The notes beneath the pieces were generated by a model, which saw only the letters and a program-made list of their open reading frames with translations, was not told the DNA's origin and made no database searches. 64,000 nt of DNA from Plantibacter sp. PA-3-X8 (GTDB lineage: Bacteria > Actinomycetota > Actinomycetes > Actinomycetales > Microbacteriaceae), in contig NZ_CP033107.1 in assembly GCF_003856975.1 (NCBI RefSeq), positions 434,001 through 498,000 on the forward strand, given 5' to 3'. Positions within the stretch are counted from its first letter, which is position 1, and each line of letters begins with the position of its first letter. This document shows, piece after piece, positions 50,757 through 59,809 of the stretch. A program made the translations under genes and the position numbers.

Positions 50757-51773
50757 ATGGGCCGCGCATACCTCGTCGAGCAGGTCGAGCACGAGGGTGG
50801 CAAACCCACCCGGACGGTCGACCTCCGCGACCTCCCCGACGCCTCGCTGCCCGACGCCGCCGTCACCGTCGACGTCGAGTACTCGAGCATCAACTACAAG
50901 GACGCCCTCGTCCTCACCGGGAAGCCGGGCGTGGTGCGGTCGTTCCCGATGGTCGCGGGCATCGACCTCGTGGGCGTCGTCGCGGCGTCGAGTGATCCCG
51001 CTTGGAGCGCCGGCGACCGCGTGGCCCTGTTCGGCGACGGCCTGAGCGAGACCCGGTACGGCGGGCTGTCCGAGCGTGCGAAGGTGCGGTCCGACGCGCT
51101 CGTCCGCGTCCCCGACCACGTCTCGAGCGCACAGGCCGCCGCGATCGGCACCGCCGGGTACACCGCGGCCCTCGCCGTGCTCGTGCTCGAGCACGGCAGC
51201 GCGACCTCCGGTGCAGTCCGTGTTGGCGGGCTCCCAGTGCTCGTCACCGGAGCCGGCGGCGGGGTCGGAAGCGTCGCGATCGCACTGCTGGCCGCCGCCG
51301 GTTTCGAGGTCACCGCCTCGACCGGGCGGGTCGACGAACTGAGTGACGCCCTGCGGCGGCTCGGAGCGACGTCGATCGTCGACCGCGCCGAGTTCGCCGA
51401 GGCCGGCCGCCCACTCGGCAGCCAGCGCTGGGCGGGAGCCGTCGACTCCGTCGGCGGTCAGACGCTCGCGACGGTCCTGTCGCAGGTCGAGTACGGCGGG
51501 ACGGTCGCCGCCTGTGGGCTCGCCGGCGGGTCCGACCTCCCGACGTCGGTCATGCCGTTCATCCTCCGCGGGGTCACGCTCGCGGGCGTGAACTCCGTCG
51601 AGGCACCGCTCCCCCTGCGGCAGGCCGCCTGGGAGCGCGCGACCACCGCGCTCGACCTCGACGTGCTCGACTCCCTGACCGAGACGGTCTCCCTCACCGA
51701 GGCGACGGATGCGGCGGAGCGGGTCCTCGCGGGCTCCGTCCACGGCCGGATCGTCGTCGACGTCCGCGCCTGA
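50757..51773 (+). CDS. acuI: Acrylyl-CoA reductase-like MDR oxidoreductase (AcuI/YhdH)
   Basis: 338-residue zinc-independent medium-chain reductase. YSSINYKDALVLTGKPGVVR near residue 42 and the NADPH motif VTGAGGGVGSVAIALLAAAG are hallmarks of AcuI/YhdH, which reduces acryloyl-CoA to propionyl-CoA. The C-terminal ILRGVTLAGVNSVEAPLPLR is also characteristic. No zinc-binding Cys is present. Its product would enter the methylcitrate cycle encoded at 37-41 kb, though the genes are 10 kb apart. Two tandem family A elements follow. Confidence 0.87.
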   Translation: MGRAYLVEQVEHEGGKPTRTVDLRDLPDASLPDAAVTVDVEYSSINYKDALVLTGKPGVVRSFPMVAGIDLVGVVAASSDPAWSAGDRVALFGDGLSETRYGGLSERAKVRSDALVRVPDHVSSAQAAAIGTAGYTAALAVLVLEHGSATSGAVRVGGLPVLVTGAGGGVGSVAIALLAAAGFEVTASTGRVDELSDALRRLGATSIVDRAEFAEAGRPLGSQRWAGAVDSVGGQTLATVLSQVEYGGTVAACGLAGGSDLPTSVMPFILRGVTLAGVNSVEAPLPLRQAAWERATTALDLDVLDSLTETVSLTEATDAAERVLAGSVHGRIVVDVRA

Positions 51774-51798
51774 TCGGACCCAAGGAACAGGCCCGGCC

Positions 51799-51874
51799 GT
51801 CCCCAACTCAGGAGGACCGCGGCGCGGCGCACGCCCACCCCCGCGACACACCGGCCGTCTCCTGAGACAGGGAC
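51799..51874. repeat. Family A element, copy A7
   Basis: GTCCCCAACTCAGGAGG (51799-51815) and GTCTCCTGAGACAGGGAC (to 51874), with inner GCGGCGCG and CGACACACCGG. It starts 25 bases after the acuI stop. Confidence 0.85.
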
Positions 51875-51892
51875 ACTACCGAACCGGCACTA

Positions 51893-51960
51893 CCGAACTC
51901 AGGAGAGTTGCGGCGCACGCCCACCCGGGCGACACAGCGGCCGACTCCTGAGACAGGGAC
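51893..51960. repeat. Family A element, copy A8
   Basis: CCGAACTCAGGAGAG and GACTCCTGAGACAGGGAC, with inner GCGGCGCACG and GACACAGCGG. It is a tandem neighbour of A7, sharing with it 15 identical bases at the right end (TCCTGAGACAGGGAC) and much of the interior, so one probably arose by duplication of the other. Confidence 0.85.
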
Positions 51961-51985
51961 ACCGCCCAGCGCTCCAGGAACGCGA

Positions 51986-52018
51986 CAGCGGCCGGTGCCC
52001 GAAGGCGACCGGCCGCTG
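51986..52018 (-). terminator. Terminator hairpin, convergent region
   Basis: CAGCGGCCGGT (51986-51996) pairs perfectly with ACCGGCCGCTG (52008-52018) around an 11-base loop, 20 bases downstream of the minus-strand DUF4190 gene. Confidence 0.75.
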
Positions 52019-52037
52019 CCGACGGGACTGCTGAGAC

Positions 52038-52328
52038 TCAGTAGCCGGCGGTCGACATGACCGAGCCGAGCGCGACGGCGTAGAAGATGCCGCCGATGAT
52101 GCCGAGCACGACGAGGATGATGCCGATGATGACACCGATCTTGGCGAGCTGGTTCGGGTAGCCGGCATCCTTCGACTGCTTCTGCGCGACGAGGCTGATG
52201 ATCAGGCCGACGAGCGGCACGACGATCGCGAGGATGAGGCCGACGAGGCCGAGCGTCTTGCCCGGGTAGTCGGCGGGCAGGGCGCCGCCCGGCTGCTGCG
52301 GGGCGTTGTACTGGGGTGCGTTGGTCAT
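52038..52328 (-). CDS. DUF4190-like small membrane protein
   Basis: 96-residue protein: a Gln/Pro-rich cytoplasmic N-terminus (about 1-25, NAPQYNAPQQPGG) and two hydrophobic helices (LGLVGLILAIVVPLVGLIIS and IGVIIGIILVVLGIIGGIFY) joined by a charged loop (QKQSKDAGYPNQLAK). This is the DUF4190 pattern. GAGGAACC precedes the ATG. It is a paralogue of the gene 112 bases upstream on the same strand; a hairpin between them suggests separate transcripts. Function unknown. Confidence 0.8.
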   Translation of the reverse strand: MTNAPQYNAPQQPGGALPADYPGKTLGLVGLILAIVVPLVGLIISLVAQKQSKDAGYPNQLAKIGVIIGIILVVLGIIGGIFYAVALGSVMSTAGY

Positions 52329-52398
52329 GATGGTTCCTCTCGAGGATGGTAGATGCGCCACGGGCGCGAGCCAACAGTAGTGGGTTAGATACCCGACA

Positions 52399-52425
52399 GG
52401 CGATGGGGACAACTCCCCAATCGCC
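52399..52425 (-). terminator. Hairpin after the second DUF4190-like gene
   Basis: GGCGATGGGG (52399-52408) pairs with CCCCAATCGCC (52415-52425) with one bulged base, starting 14 bases downstream of the stop at 52440. Confidence 0.65.
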
Positions 52426-52439
52426 CGGATGTCACCGGG

Positions 52440-52850
52440 TTACGGGCAGGTGATGGTGGTGCCGCCGCTCGTGTGTGTCCCTGAGCCGAGCTCGCCGCAC
52501 ACCTCGGAGATGGCCGAGGCACCGATCGCGATACCCGCGATGGTCGCGATGATCGCGATGACGATGAAGACGATCGACAGGATGAGCCCGACCTTCGCCA
52601 GCGTGTTCTTGACACCCGCGTTCTTCGACTGCACCAGGGCGACGATGCTGAGGATGAGGCCGATCGGCGGGGCGAGGAACGCGAGGATCAGGCCGACGAT
52701 GCCGAGCGTCTTGCCGGCGGTCGCGTCGCCGGAGGGAGCTGCGGCGCCGGAGTACGCGGGAGCCGCGCCGTACTGGTCCTTCGGGGGCTGCGGCGCCTGG
52801 GGAGCCTGCGGCGGCTGGCCGGGGTATTCACCGGGAGGAGGAGTCGACAT
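52440..52850 (-). CDS. DUF4190-like membrane protein, paralogue with Pro/Gln-rich N-terminus
   Basis: 136-residue protein. A Pro/Gln/Ala-rich N-terminus of about 45 residues with PQAPQAPQAPQPP is followed by two helices (LGIVGLILAFLAPPIGLILS and VGLILSIVFIVIAIIATIAG) separated by VQSKNAGVKNTLAK, and a short extracytoplasmic tail with two Cys residues (EVCGELGSG ... TITCP). Same fold as the downstream gene but with longer ends. AAGGACCACAGCC precedes the ATG, and TATTCT about 50 bases upstream is a possible -10 element. Function unknown. Confidence 0.8.
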   Translation of the reverse strand: MSTPPPGEYPGQPPQAPQAPQPPKDQYGAAPAYSGAAAPSGDATAGKTLGIVGLILAFLAPPIGLILSIVALVQSKNAGVKNTLAKVGLILSIVFIVIAIIATIAGIAIGASAISEVCGELGSGTHTSGGTTITCP

Positions 52851-53043
52851 GGCTGTGGTCCTTTCGAACAGGCGGATCTACGGAGGTTCGAGCGGGCCTA
52901 GAATACCGGTCAGACGTCGTTTTGTGCCCTGTTCGAGGCAAATGATTGCGTACGGCCCTGATCAGCGCCAGGATCCCCGGCGCACCGCGTCCTCGCCGAC
53001 GATCCGGATCCGGCCGGGACCGCCGTGCGTCCGGCAGCTCGTC

Positions 53044-53391
53044 CTAGTGCAGGTCGAGGGCGGCGATGAGCTCAGCGCTGCGACGGGTCGTGATGATGAG
53101 CCGCGAGTACTCCGCGTCTTCGAGATCGATGACGACCGACGGTTTGGTGCCCTTGATGACCAGGAAGTCCATGCCACCGTGGAACTTCCACTGGCCGATG
53201 GCGAGCGTCAACGGGATCGCGGTGCCCGGCGCACGGATGCCCCGGACCCAGATCCACGGGTCGTCGGTGATGGTGGCGGAACGGATGCTCGACCGTGGCA
53301 CGACGACGTTGCTCCGACGCAGCGAGAGCGCCTTGTCGTACGCGGACAGCTCGATCTCCAGTCGGTCGGGGTGCAGACGCAAGGAGGCCAT
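53044..53391 (-). CDS. Hypothetical protein, PH-like beta-rich
   Basis: 115-residue soluble protein, mostly short beta strands (LRLHPDRLEIELSAYDKALS, VVVPRSSIRSATI) ending in a helix (ITTRRSAELIAALDLH). The sequence looks like a bacterial pleckstrin-homology-like domain, but I cannot confirm the family. It contains IRAPGTAIPLTLAIGQWKFH, seen in uncharacterised actinobacterial proteins. Single gene; function unknown. Confidence 0.65.
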   Translation of the reverse strand: MASLRLHPDRLEIELSAYDKALSLRRSNVVVPRSSIRSATITDDPWIWVRGIRAPGTAIPLTLAIGQWKFHGGMDFLVIKGTKPSVVIDLEDAEYSRLIITTRRSAELIAALDLH

Positions 53392-53499
53392 GCCTCTAGT
53401 CTGCCAACCCCCACCGACGTTCGCGTTGCCGGAAGTTCACAAAGCGGTAACGCATGGTCTGTGTAGCGTCCGACGCCGGCTGCGGAGCGACCGTCCGAC

Positions 53500-54915
53500 T
53501 CAGCGGATGGCCGCCGCAGCCGCACGGGCCGCCGCGGGCAGGGCGTCGACGATACGCCCGATCGCCTCGTCGTCGTGCGCCGCGGAGACGAACCAGGCCT
53601 CGTACACGCTCGGCGGGAGCGACACCCCCGCGTCGAGCATGCGGTGGAAGAAGGCCGGGTAGCGGAAGGCGTCCTGCCGCAGGACCGCGGCGTAATCGGT
53701 CGGTGCCGTCTCGCTGAAGGCGAAGGAGAACAGGTTCCCTGCGCGTTGCACGGTGTGCGCGACCCCGGCCTCCGTGAGCGCGTTCGAGGTCGCCTCGGAC
53801 ACGATCGCGGCCGCCGCGTCGACCCGACGGTAGACGTCCTGGTCGGCGAGGCGCAGCGTCTCGATGCCGGCGGCGAGGGCCACCGGGTTCCCCGAGAGCG
53901 TCCCGGCCTGGTAGACCGGGCCGGTCGGTGCGAGCAGGTCCATGAGCTCGGCGCGCCCACCCAGCGCGGCGAGGGGCATGCCGCCACCGATGACCTTGCC
54001 GAAGGTGAAGAGGTCGGGCTGGTACACGCCGACGGGGATGCTGATGGCACCGGTCGAGTTCGCGACGGCGTGGTTGCCGGCCTCCCAGGCCTCGGCACCC
54101 GGGACGGGCTCCGTGCCGGGCGCGACGGCGGCGAGTCCGCGGTTGTCGAGCCCCCACCAACCGGCGGAGGAGACGCGGAACCCGGTGAGCACCTCGTCGA
54201 TGATGACCAGCGAGCCGTACTCGTGCGCGAGCTTCACGACGCTCGCGTTGAACCCGGGAGCCGGCGGGACGACGCCCATGTTGGCGGAGGCCGCCTCCAT
54301 GATGATCGCGGCGATGTCCTGGCCACGCTCGGCGAAGACCTCGCGGAGTGCCGACCGGTCGTTGTACGGGACGACGATCGTCTGGGCGGCCGTCTCGGGA
54401 GTGACCCCGGCGGACCCCGGCAGGGCGAGGGTCGCGACGCCTGACCCCGCTTCGGCGAGCAGGCCGTCGGAGTGGCCGTGGTAGTGCCCGGCGAACTTCA
54501 CGATGAGGCTGCGACCGGTGGCACCGCGCGCGAGGCGGATGGCCGTCATGGTCGCCTCGGTGCCGGTGGAGACCATGCGCAGCTTCTCGATCGGCGCAAC
54601 GCCGGACGCCTGGACGCGCTCCTTGACGAGCTCCGCGAGCTCGGTCTCGGCCGGGGTGGACGCGCCGAAGGAGAGGCCACGGGCCGCAGCGGCCTGCACG
54701 GCCTCGACGACCTGCGGGTGCGCGTGTCCGAGGAGCGCGGGGCCCCACGCGCTCACGAGGTCGACGTACTGCACGCCCTCGGAGTCGGTGATGTAGGGGC
54801 CGGTCGCGGACACCATGAACCGCGGCGTGCCGCCGACGGAGCGGAAGGCACGGACGGGCGAGTTCACCCCACCGGGGATCGACCGCTGGGCTCTGGCGAA
54901 TGCTGCGTCGTTCAT
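53500..54915 (-). CDS. hemL: Glutamate-1-semialdehyde 2,1-aminomutase
   Basis: 471-residue PLP enzyme making 5-aminolevulinate. The PLP lysine is Lys307 in [17 protein letters not shown]; the N-terminal [20 protein letters not shown] is a HemL hallmark that separates it from other class III aminotransferases. An extra segment ([17 protein letters not shown], about 275-292) makes it longer than the ~430-residue norm. Start overlaps hemB by four bases (ATGA). Last gene of the hem operon. Confidence 0.95.
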   Translation of the reverse strand: MNDAAFARAQRSIPGGVNSPVRAFRSVGGTPRFMVSATGPYITDSEGVQYVDLVSAWGPALLGHAHPQVVEAVQAAAARGLSFGASTPAETELAELVKERVQASGVAPIEKLRMVSTGTEATMTAIRLARGATGRSLIVKFAGHYHGHSDGLLAEAGSGVATLALPGSAGVTPETAAQTIVVPYNDRSALREVFAERGQDIAAIIMEAASANMGVVPPAPGFNASVVKLAHEYGSLVIIDEVLTGFRVSSAGWWGLDNRGLAAVAPGTEPVPGAEAWEAGNHAVANSTGAISIPVGVYQPDLFTFGKVIGGGMPLAALGGRAELMDLLAPTGPVYQAGTLSGNPVALAAGIETLRLADQDVYRRVDAAAAIVSEATSNALTEAGVAHTVQRAGNLFSFAFSETAPTDYAAVLRQDAFRYPAFFHRMLDAGVSLPPSVYEAWFVSAAHDDEAIGRIVDALPAAARAAAAAIR

Positions 54916-55919
54916 CGGGTTCCTCCTGCACGCAGACCGCGCGCCTCATCCAACCAACCGGCGAGTTCGACGGCCCAGTAGCTCAGGACGGCCTCGGCTC
55001 CGGCGCGCTTGATGGACAGCACCGACTCCTCGATCGCGCGTCGGCGGTCGATCCAGCCCTGCCGGGCGGCGGCCTCGATCATCGCGTACTCGCCGGACAC
55101 CTGGTACGCCCAGACCGGGATCGACACCGTGTCCGCCACGTCGGCCAGGACGTCGAGGAAGCTCCCTGCGGGCTTCACCATGACGATGTCGGCGCCCTCT
55201 GCCTCGTCGATGAGCGCCTCGCGCAGACCCTCACGACGGTTGGCGGGGTCGAGCTGGTAGGTGCGGCGATCGCCCTGCAGCTGCGAGTCGACGGCCTCGC
55301 GGAAGGGGCCATAGAGCGCGGATGCGAACTTCGCCGAGTAGGCGAGGATGATCGTGTCGTCGAACCCGGCGGCGTCGAGCGTCTCGCGGACGGCGGCGAC
55401 CTGGCCGTCCATCATGCCCGAGAGGCCGAGGAGGGCCGAGCCGGACTCCGCCTGGGCCAGCGCCATGTCGCGGTACCGGTCGAGCGTGCGGTCGTTGTCG
55501 ACGCGCCCGCGGTCGTCGAGGACACCGCAGTGCCCGTGATCGGTGAACTCGTCGAGGCAGAGGTCGGTCTGCACGACCAGGGCGTCGCCCACCTCGGCGA
55601 CGAGTGCGCGGGTCGCGACGTTGAGGATGCCGTCGGGGTCGGTCGCGCCGGAACCCACGGCGTCGCGCTCGGCCGGGACGCCGAAGAGCATGACCCCACC
55701 GATGCCGGCCGCAGCCGCCTCAGCCGCGGCACGCTTGGCGCTGTCGACGGTGTGCTGTCGGACACCCGGCATCGAGGAGATCTCGACCGGCTCGGAGACG
55801 CCCTCCCGCACGAACATCGGGAGCACCAGCTCCGCCGGGTCGAGTCGCGTCTCGCTGACGAGGCGACGGATGGCCGGCTGCTGCCGGAGACGACGGGGAC
55901 GGGTCTCGGGAATGCTCAC
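54912..55919 (-). CDS. hemB: Porphobilinogen synthase (5-aminolevulinate dehydratase)
   Basis: 335-residue enzyme joining two aminolevulinate molecules. The two Schiff-base lysines are in [17 protein letters not shown] and [13 protein letters not shown]. The metal-site segment reads [14 protein letters not shown], retaining two of three zinc cysteines with Asp at the middle position. The start is GTG with TAGGCT six bases upstream, so hemB may have its own leaderless promoter within the 61-base gap after hemD. Confidence 0.95.
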   Translation of the reverse strand: MSIPETRPRRLRQQPAIRRLVSETRLDPAELVLPMFVREGVSEPVEISSMPGVRQHTVDSAKRAAAEAAAAGIGGVMLFGVPAERDAVGSGATDPDGILNVATRALVAEVGDALVVQTDLCLDEFTDHGHCGVLDDRGRVDNDRTLDRYRDMALAQAESGSALLGLSGMMDGQVAAVRETLDAAGFDDTIILAYSAKFASALYGPFREAVDSQLQGDRRTYQLDPANRREGLREALIDEAEGADIVMVKPAGSFLDVLADVADTVSIPVWAYQVSGEYAMIEAAARQGWIDRRRAIEESVLSIKRAGAEAVLSYWAVELAGWLDEARGLRAGGTR

Positions 55920-55980
55920 CCGTCCAGCCTACGCGCCGCTGCCGACGAGCCCTCCCGGTTCGCGCAGGGCGTGAAGCCGG

Positions 55981-56805
55981 TCAGCGGATCCCGCCGCCGG
56001 CGTCCTCGTCGAGGTTCCGGCTGAGCGCCACGGACACGATCGCCTCGATCAGCGAGTCGACCGTCTGCTGCTCCGCCACGACGTCGACCCTGAGCCCGTA
56101 GCCTCGGGCGTCACGAGCCGTGCGGGGTCCGATCGCGGCGATGACGGTGCTCTCGGGGATCTCGGGGAACTGCGAACGGACCTGCTCCGCCACGCTGCCC
56201 GAGGTGACGAGGATGGCGCGCACCCGGCTGCTGGCGACGTCGGCGACGATCTTCTCTGCCACCGGGACACCGACCGTGCGGTAAGCCACGACGGACTGGA
56301 CGTCGTGTCCGGCAGCGATCAGGCCCTCCGTGAGGAGCGGCTTGGCGATGGCCGAGCGGAGCGTGAGGATGCGCTTCGGGTGCGGTTCGAGCGCCGTGAG
56401 CTCCTGCACCATGCCCTTGGCGGAGTTGTCCTTCGCCGGCACGAGGTCGACGCTGTAGCCGACGGCCGTGAGCGCGGCAGCGGTCGTCTCTCCGACGGCG
56501 GCGACCCTCGTCGTCTCGGGGATCCGGATCCGCTGCGAGGACAGCACGTCGACCGTGGTCGCGCTCGTCACGGTCAGCCAGTCGAACTCTCCAGCCTCGA
56601 GCGCCGCGAGTGCGGCCCCGAGGGTCTCCGGGTCGTCGGTGCTGGCGAAGTTGATCATCGGGGCGACGACGGGCGACCCGCCTTTGCCACGGACCGTCCC
56701 GGCGACCGAGTCGCCCCACGGACCGCCGCGCGGCACGAGGACGCGCCACCCGCCGAGCGGCTTGGTGGCGGTGGGAACGGTGTTCGACTTCGTCCAGTCC
56801 TTCAC
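55981..56805 (-). CDS. hemD: Uroporphyrinogen-III synthase
   Basis: 274-residue two-lobe protein closing hydroxymethylbilane to uroporphyrinogen III. Sequence conservation in this family is low; recognisable parts are WRVLVPRGGPWGDSVA, FDWLTVTSATTVDVL, RVAAVGETTAAALTAVG and ILVTSGSVAEQVRSQF. The GTG start overlaps the hemC stop by four bases and has GGGAGG upstream. The position directly after hemC supports the call. Confidence 0.9.
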   Translation of the reverse strand: MKDWTKSNTVPTATKPLGGWRVLVPRGGPWGDSVAGTVRGKGGSPVVAPMINFASTDDPETLGAALAALEAGEFDWLTVTSATTVDVLSSQRIRIPETTRVAAVGETTAAALTAVGYSVDLVPAKDNSAKGMVQELTALEPHPKRILTLRSAIAKPLLTEGLIAAGHDVQSVVAYRTVGVPVAEKIVADVASSRVRAILVTSGSVAEQVRSQFPEIPESTVIAAIGPRTARDARGYGLRVDVVAEQQTVDSLIEAIVSVALSRNLDEDAGGGIR

Positions 56806-57749
56806 GCAGCGCCTCCCAGCGGGGCGAGGTCGGCTGCGCCGGCCTCGATGAGCTCGTCTGCGAGCGAGACACCGAGCGCGTCGGCCGCCTGGAGCAGCTC
56901 GCGTCCGTGTCCGTCGCCGGAGAAGCCCTCCGCGCGGCTCTCCCGGTGGATCATCTCGGTGCCGTCGAGCGAGTAGACGGCGGCCTGCAGGACGAGGTCC
57001 TCGTCGTCGAGCCAGGCTGCCGCGCCGACGGGGGCAGAACAACCGGCCTCGAGCCGACGGAGCACGGCCCGTTCCGCCGTGGCCTGCCAGCGGCTCGGCG
57101 CGTGGTCGAGCAACGCGATGGAACCGGCGATGGACGATTCGTCGTCGTCGAGGCACTCGATCGCGAGCGCCCCCTGCCCCGGCGCGGTCGGCCAGGTGTC
57201 GAGGTCGAAGAGCCCGGTCACGGCGTCGAGGCGTCCGAGGCGGGTGAGACCGGCGGCCGCGAGGACGACGGCGTCGAGGTCGTCGTCGATGCGGCGCAGG
57301 CGGGTGTCGATGTTGCCGCGGATGTCGACGACCTCGAGGTCGGGCCGGATACGCTTCAGCTGCGCGATCCGACGCGGTGAACCGGTGCCGATCCGTGCGC
57401 CCTGCGGCAGGTCGTCGAGCGAGCGGTCGCCCGAGGCGCACAGGGCGTCGCGGGGATCCTCGCGCATCGGCATGGCGGCGATCGTGAAGCCCTCGGCCGG
57501 AGCCGTCGGCAGGTCCTTCAAGGAGTGCACGACGAGGTCGCAGGCGCCGTCGAGCAGCGCGTCGCGGAGTGCGTTGACGAACACACCCGTCCCGCCGATG
57601 GTCGAGAGCGACTCGCGACTCGTGTCGCCCTGCGTCGTGACGGTAACGATCTCGACGTCCTCACCGGTGGCCGCCGTGAGGGCGTCGGCCACATGACCGG
57701 TCTGCGCCAGCGCCAGGGCGCTGCCGCGGGTTCCGATGCGAAGGGTCAT
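56802..57749 (-). CDS. hemC: Hydroxymethylbilane synthase (porphobilinogen deaminase)
   Basis: 315-residue enzyme polymerising four porphobilinogens. N-terminus RIGTRGSALALAQ, VHSLKDLPT, and the dipyrromethane cofactor cysteine Cys237 in LRRLEAGCSAPVGA are all present. Overlaps hemH (start, ATGA) and hemD (stop, GTGA), so the three are translationally coupled. Confidence 0.96.
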   Translation of the reverse strand: MTLRIGTRGSALALAQTGHVADALTAATGEDVEIVTVTTQGDTSRESLSTIGGTGVFVNALRDALLDGACDLVVHSLKDLPTAPAEGFTIAAMPMREDPRDALCASGDRSLDDLPQGARIGTGSPRRIAQLKRIRPDLEVVDIRGNIDTRLRRIDDDLDAVVLAAAGLTRLGRLDAVTGLFDLDTWPTAPGQGALAIECLDDDESSIAGSIALLDHAPSRWQATAERAVLRRLEAGCSAPVGAAAWLDDEDLVLQAAVYSLDGTEMIHRESRAEGFSGDGHGRELLQAADALGVSLADELIEAGAADLAPLGGAA

Positions 57750-58996
57750 GGGGCGATCCCCGAGAACGCCGGTTTGAAGCCCAGCCGGGCGTTCTCGCAG
57801 CACCCGGGGCGGCAGACGTCGTACCAGGGGCCGAGGTCGGTCATGTGCGGTCGTTCCTCGACGGGCGTGCCGTCGCGGCGCTCGAGGACGAGGTCGACGA
57901 GTCCCTTGACGTAGGCGGCGGCGGTGCCAGGCGTCGGGACGCGGACGGCGGCGAGGCCGTGCTCGCCGGCCGTCTCGATGGCCTCGTTGTCGAGGTCCCA
58001 CATGACCTCCATGTGGTCGCTCACGAAGCCGAGCGGCACGATGACGATCGCCTTGCGGCCGGCGGCGGGCAGCTCGGCGATCGCGTCGTTGATGTCGGGC
58101 TCGAGCCACGGCATGCTCGGCGGGCCGGAGCGCGACTGGTAGACGAGCTGCCACGGCACCGAGACGCCGCTGCCGACCGCGCCACCGAGGACACCGGCCT
58201 CACGGAGCTGGTCGATGGCGTTCGCCATGACGACCTCGGCCACCGCGAGGTGCTGGGCTTCGTACGCGCCGTGGTCGCCGAAGCCGCGGAAGTCGGGGCC
58301 GGAGCGCGCGGCGTCACCGGTGGGGATCGAGTGCGTCGCGAAGAGCACCTCGATCTCCGTCTCGGCGGAGAGCTCGGGCTGTTCGCGCAGGTACTCGGCG
58401 ATCGCGTCACGGACACCGTCGATGAACGGGGTCACGAAGCCGGGGTGGTCGAAGAACTGACGCACCTTGTCGATCTGGATCTCGCCCTGGAGGTTCGTCT
58501 CGTCGACGGCGATCGCGAAGTCCTCGCGGTACTGCCGACAGCTCGAGTACGAGGAGTAGGCGCTCGTGGCGATCGCGATGAGCTTCGTGAAGCCGCGCTC
58601 GTGCGCCTCGGTCAGCGCGTCGCGCAGGTACGGGTCCCAGTTGCGGTTGCCCCAGAGGACCGGGAGGTCGATGCCACGTGAGGCGAGTTCGAGCTCCAGG
58701 GCCGCCTTGAGCGCACGGTTCTGGTCGTTGATCGGGCTGACGCCGCCGAAGTGGCGGTAGTGGTGCGCGACCTCTTCGAGACGCTCCTCGGGGATCCCGC
58801 GTCCGCGCGTGACGTTGCGGAGGAACGGGATGACGTCGTCCTGGCCCTCAGGCCCGCCGAAGCCGGCGAGAAGGATGGCATCGTAGTCCGTCGGCTCGGA
58901 GACGTGCTCAGGACCGGCCGCTGCAGCGTCGGTCGCGCCGCGGACGATGCGCTCGGGGGCCTCGGCTCCGGTGCTCCCCAGGTTCATGGCGGCCAT
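57746..58996 (-). CDS. hemH: Coproporphyrin III ferrochelatase
   Basis: 416-residue chelatase inserting iron; with HemQ and the HemY type present the natural substrate should be coproporphyrin III (also called CpfC). Motifs are ILLAGFGGPEGQDDVIPFLR, HYRHFGGVSPINDQNR, LWGNRNWDPYLRDAL, the metal-site region LFATHSIPTGDA and VPLGFVSDHMEVMWDLD. A Cys cluster near the C-terminus (CRPGCCENAR) suggests the [2Fe-2S] seen in actinobacterial ferrochelatases. An N-terminal extension of about 38 residues precedes the domain. Stop/start share one base with hemQ (TGATG). Confidence 0.94.
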   Translation of the reverse strand: MAAMNLGSTGAEAPERIVRGATDAAAAGPEHVSEPTDYDAILLAGFGGPEGQDDVIPFLRNVTRGRGIPEERLEEVAHHYRHFGGVSPINDQNRALKAALELELASRGIDLPVLWGNRNWDPYLRDALTEAHERGFTKLIAIATSAYSSYSSCRQYREDFAIAVDETNLQGEIQIDKVRQFFDHPGFVTPFIDGVRDAIAEYLREQPELSAETEIEVLFATHSIPTGDAARSGPDFRGFGDHGAYEAQHLAVAEVVMANAIDQLREAGVLGGAVGSGVSVPWQLVYQSRSGPPSMPWLEPDINDAIAELPAAGRKAIVIVPLGFVSDHMEVMWDLDNEAIETAGEHGLAAVRVPTPGTAAAYVKGLVDLVLERRDGTPVEERPHMTDLGPWYDVCRPGCCENARLGFKPAFSGIAP

Positions 58997-59718
58997 CAGC
59001 GCACCACCTCCAATGCCTCGGCGGGCGTGATACGGCGGCCCGTGAAGAACGGCACCTCTTCGCGCACGTGGCGGCGCGCTTCGGTGTTGCGCAGGTCGCG
59101 CATGAGGTCGACGAGTTCGACGACGTCGTCGGCCTCGAGCGGCAGGAGCCACTCGTAGTCGCCGAGGGCGAAGGAGGCGACGGTGTTGGCGAGCACACCC
59201 GTGAACGCCGCGCCCTGACGGCCGTGCTCGGCGAGCATCTTGCGACGCTCCTCCTCCGGCAGGAGGTACCACTCGTAGCTGCGCACGAAGGGGTACAGGC
59301 AGAGCCAGCCCTTCGGCTCGATGCCGCGGAGGAACCCGGGGACGTGCTGCCGGTTGAACTCGGCGTCGCGGTGGACGCCCATGGCGTTCCAGGTGGGCGC
59401 CAGCGAACCGAGGATGGCGGTGCGGCGCAGCTCGCGGAGGCCGGCCTGCAGGCCCTCGGCGGTGTCGCCGTGGAGCCACAGCATGAGGTCGGCGTCGGCG
59501 CGGAGGCCGGAGACGTCGTAGATGCCGCGCAGGGTCACGCCCTGGGCTTCGACGAGCGCGATGGATGCTTCGAGTTCGGAGACATGCTCTTCGCCGAGCG
59601 GCAGCCCACTCGCCGGCTCGCGGCGCAGGACAGCCCAGAGGGTGAATCCTGAGGGGCCAGTCGGGGTGGCTGAGTCGGTCGGGTGGTGCGATGCCTCGGC
59701 AGAGGCCGGGTGAGTCAT
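58996..59718 (-). CDS. hemQ: Coproheme decarboxylase HemQ (ChdC)
   Basis: 240-residue chlorite-dismutase-fold enzyme that converts coproheme to heme b. By comparison with actinobacterial ChdC the catalytic tyrosine is Tyr142 (LYPFVRSYEWYLL), the proximal heme ligand His165 (LAEHGRQG) and the distal His125 (FNRQHVPGF), the last being specific to actinobacteria. It heads hemQ-H-C-D-B-L. Divergent from a GNAT gene with 91 bases between. Confidence 0.95.
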   Translation of the reverse strand: MTHPASAEASHHPTDSATPTGPSGFTLWAVLRREPASGLPLGEEHVSELEASIALVEAQGVTLRGIYDVSGLRADADLMLWLHGDTAEGLQAGLRELRRTAILGSLAPTWNAMGVHRDAEFNRQHVPGFLRGIEPKGWLCLYPFVRSYEWYLLPEEERRKMLAEHGRQGAAFTGVLANTVASFALGDYEWLLPLEADDVVELVDLMRDLRNTEARRHVREEVPFFTGRRITPAEALEVVR

Positions 59719-59809
59719 AGTCCTATCCTCACCCAGTTCGGTCGATTGGGCAAAAGGGGCAGGTCACGATTGACACCGAGCCCAGCCTCACCGCCGATAC
59801 AGTCGGGTG

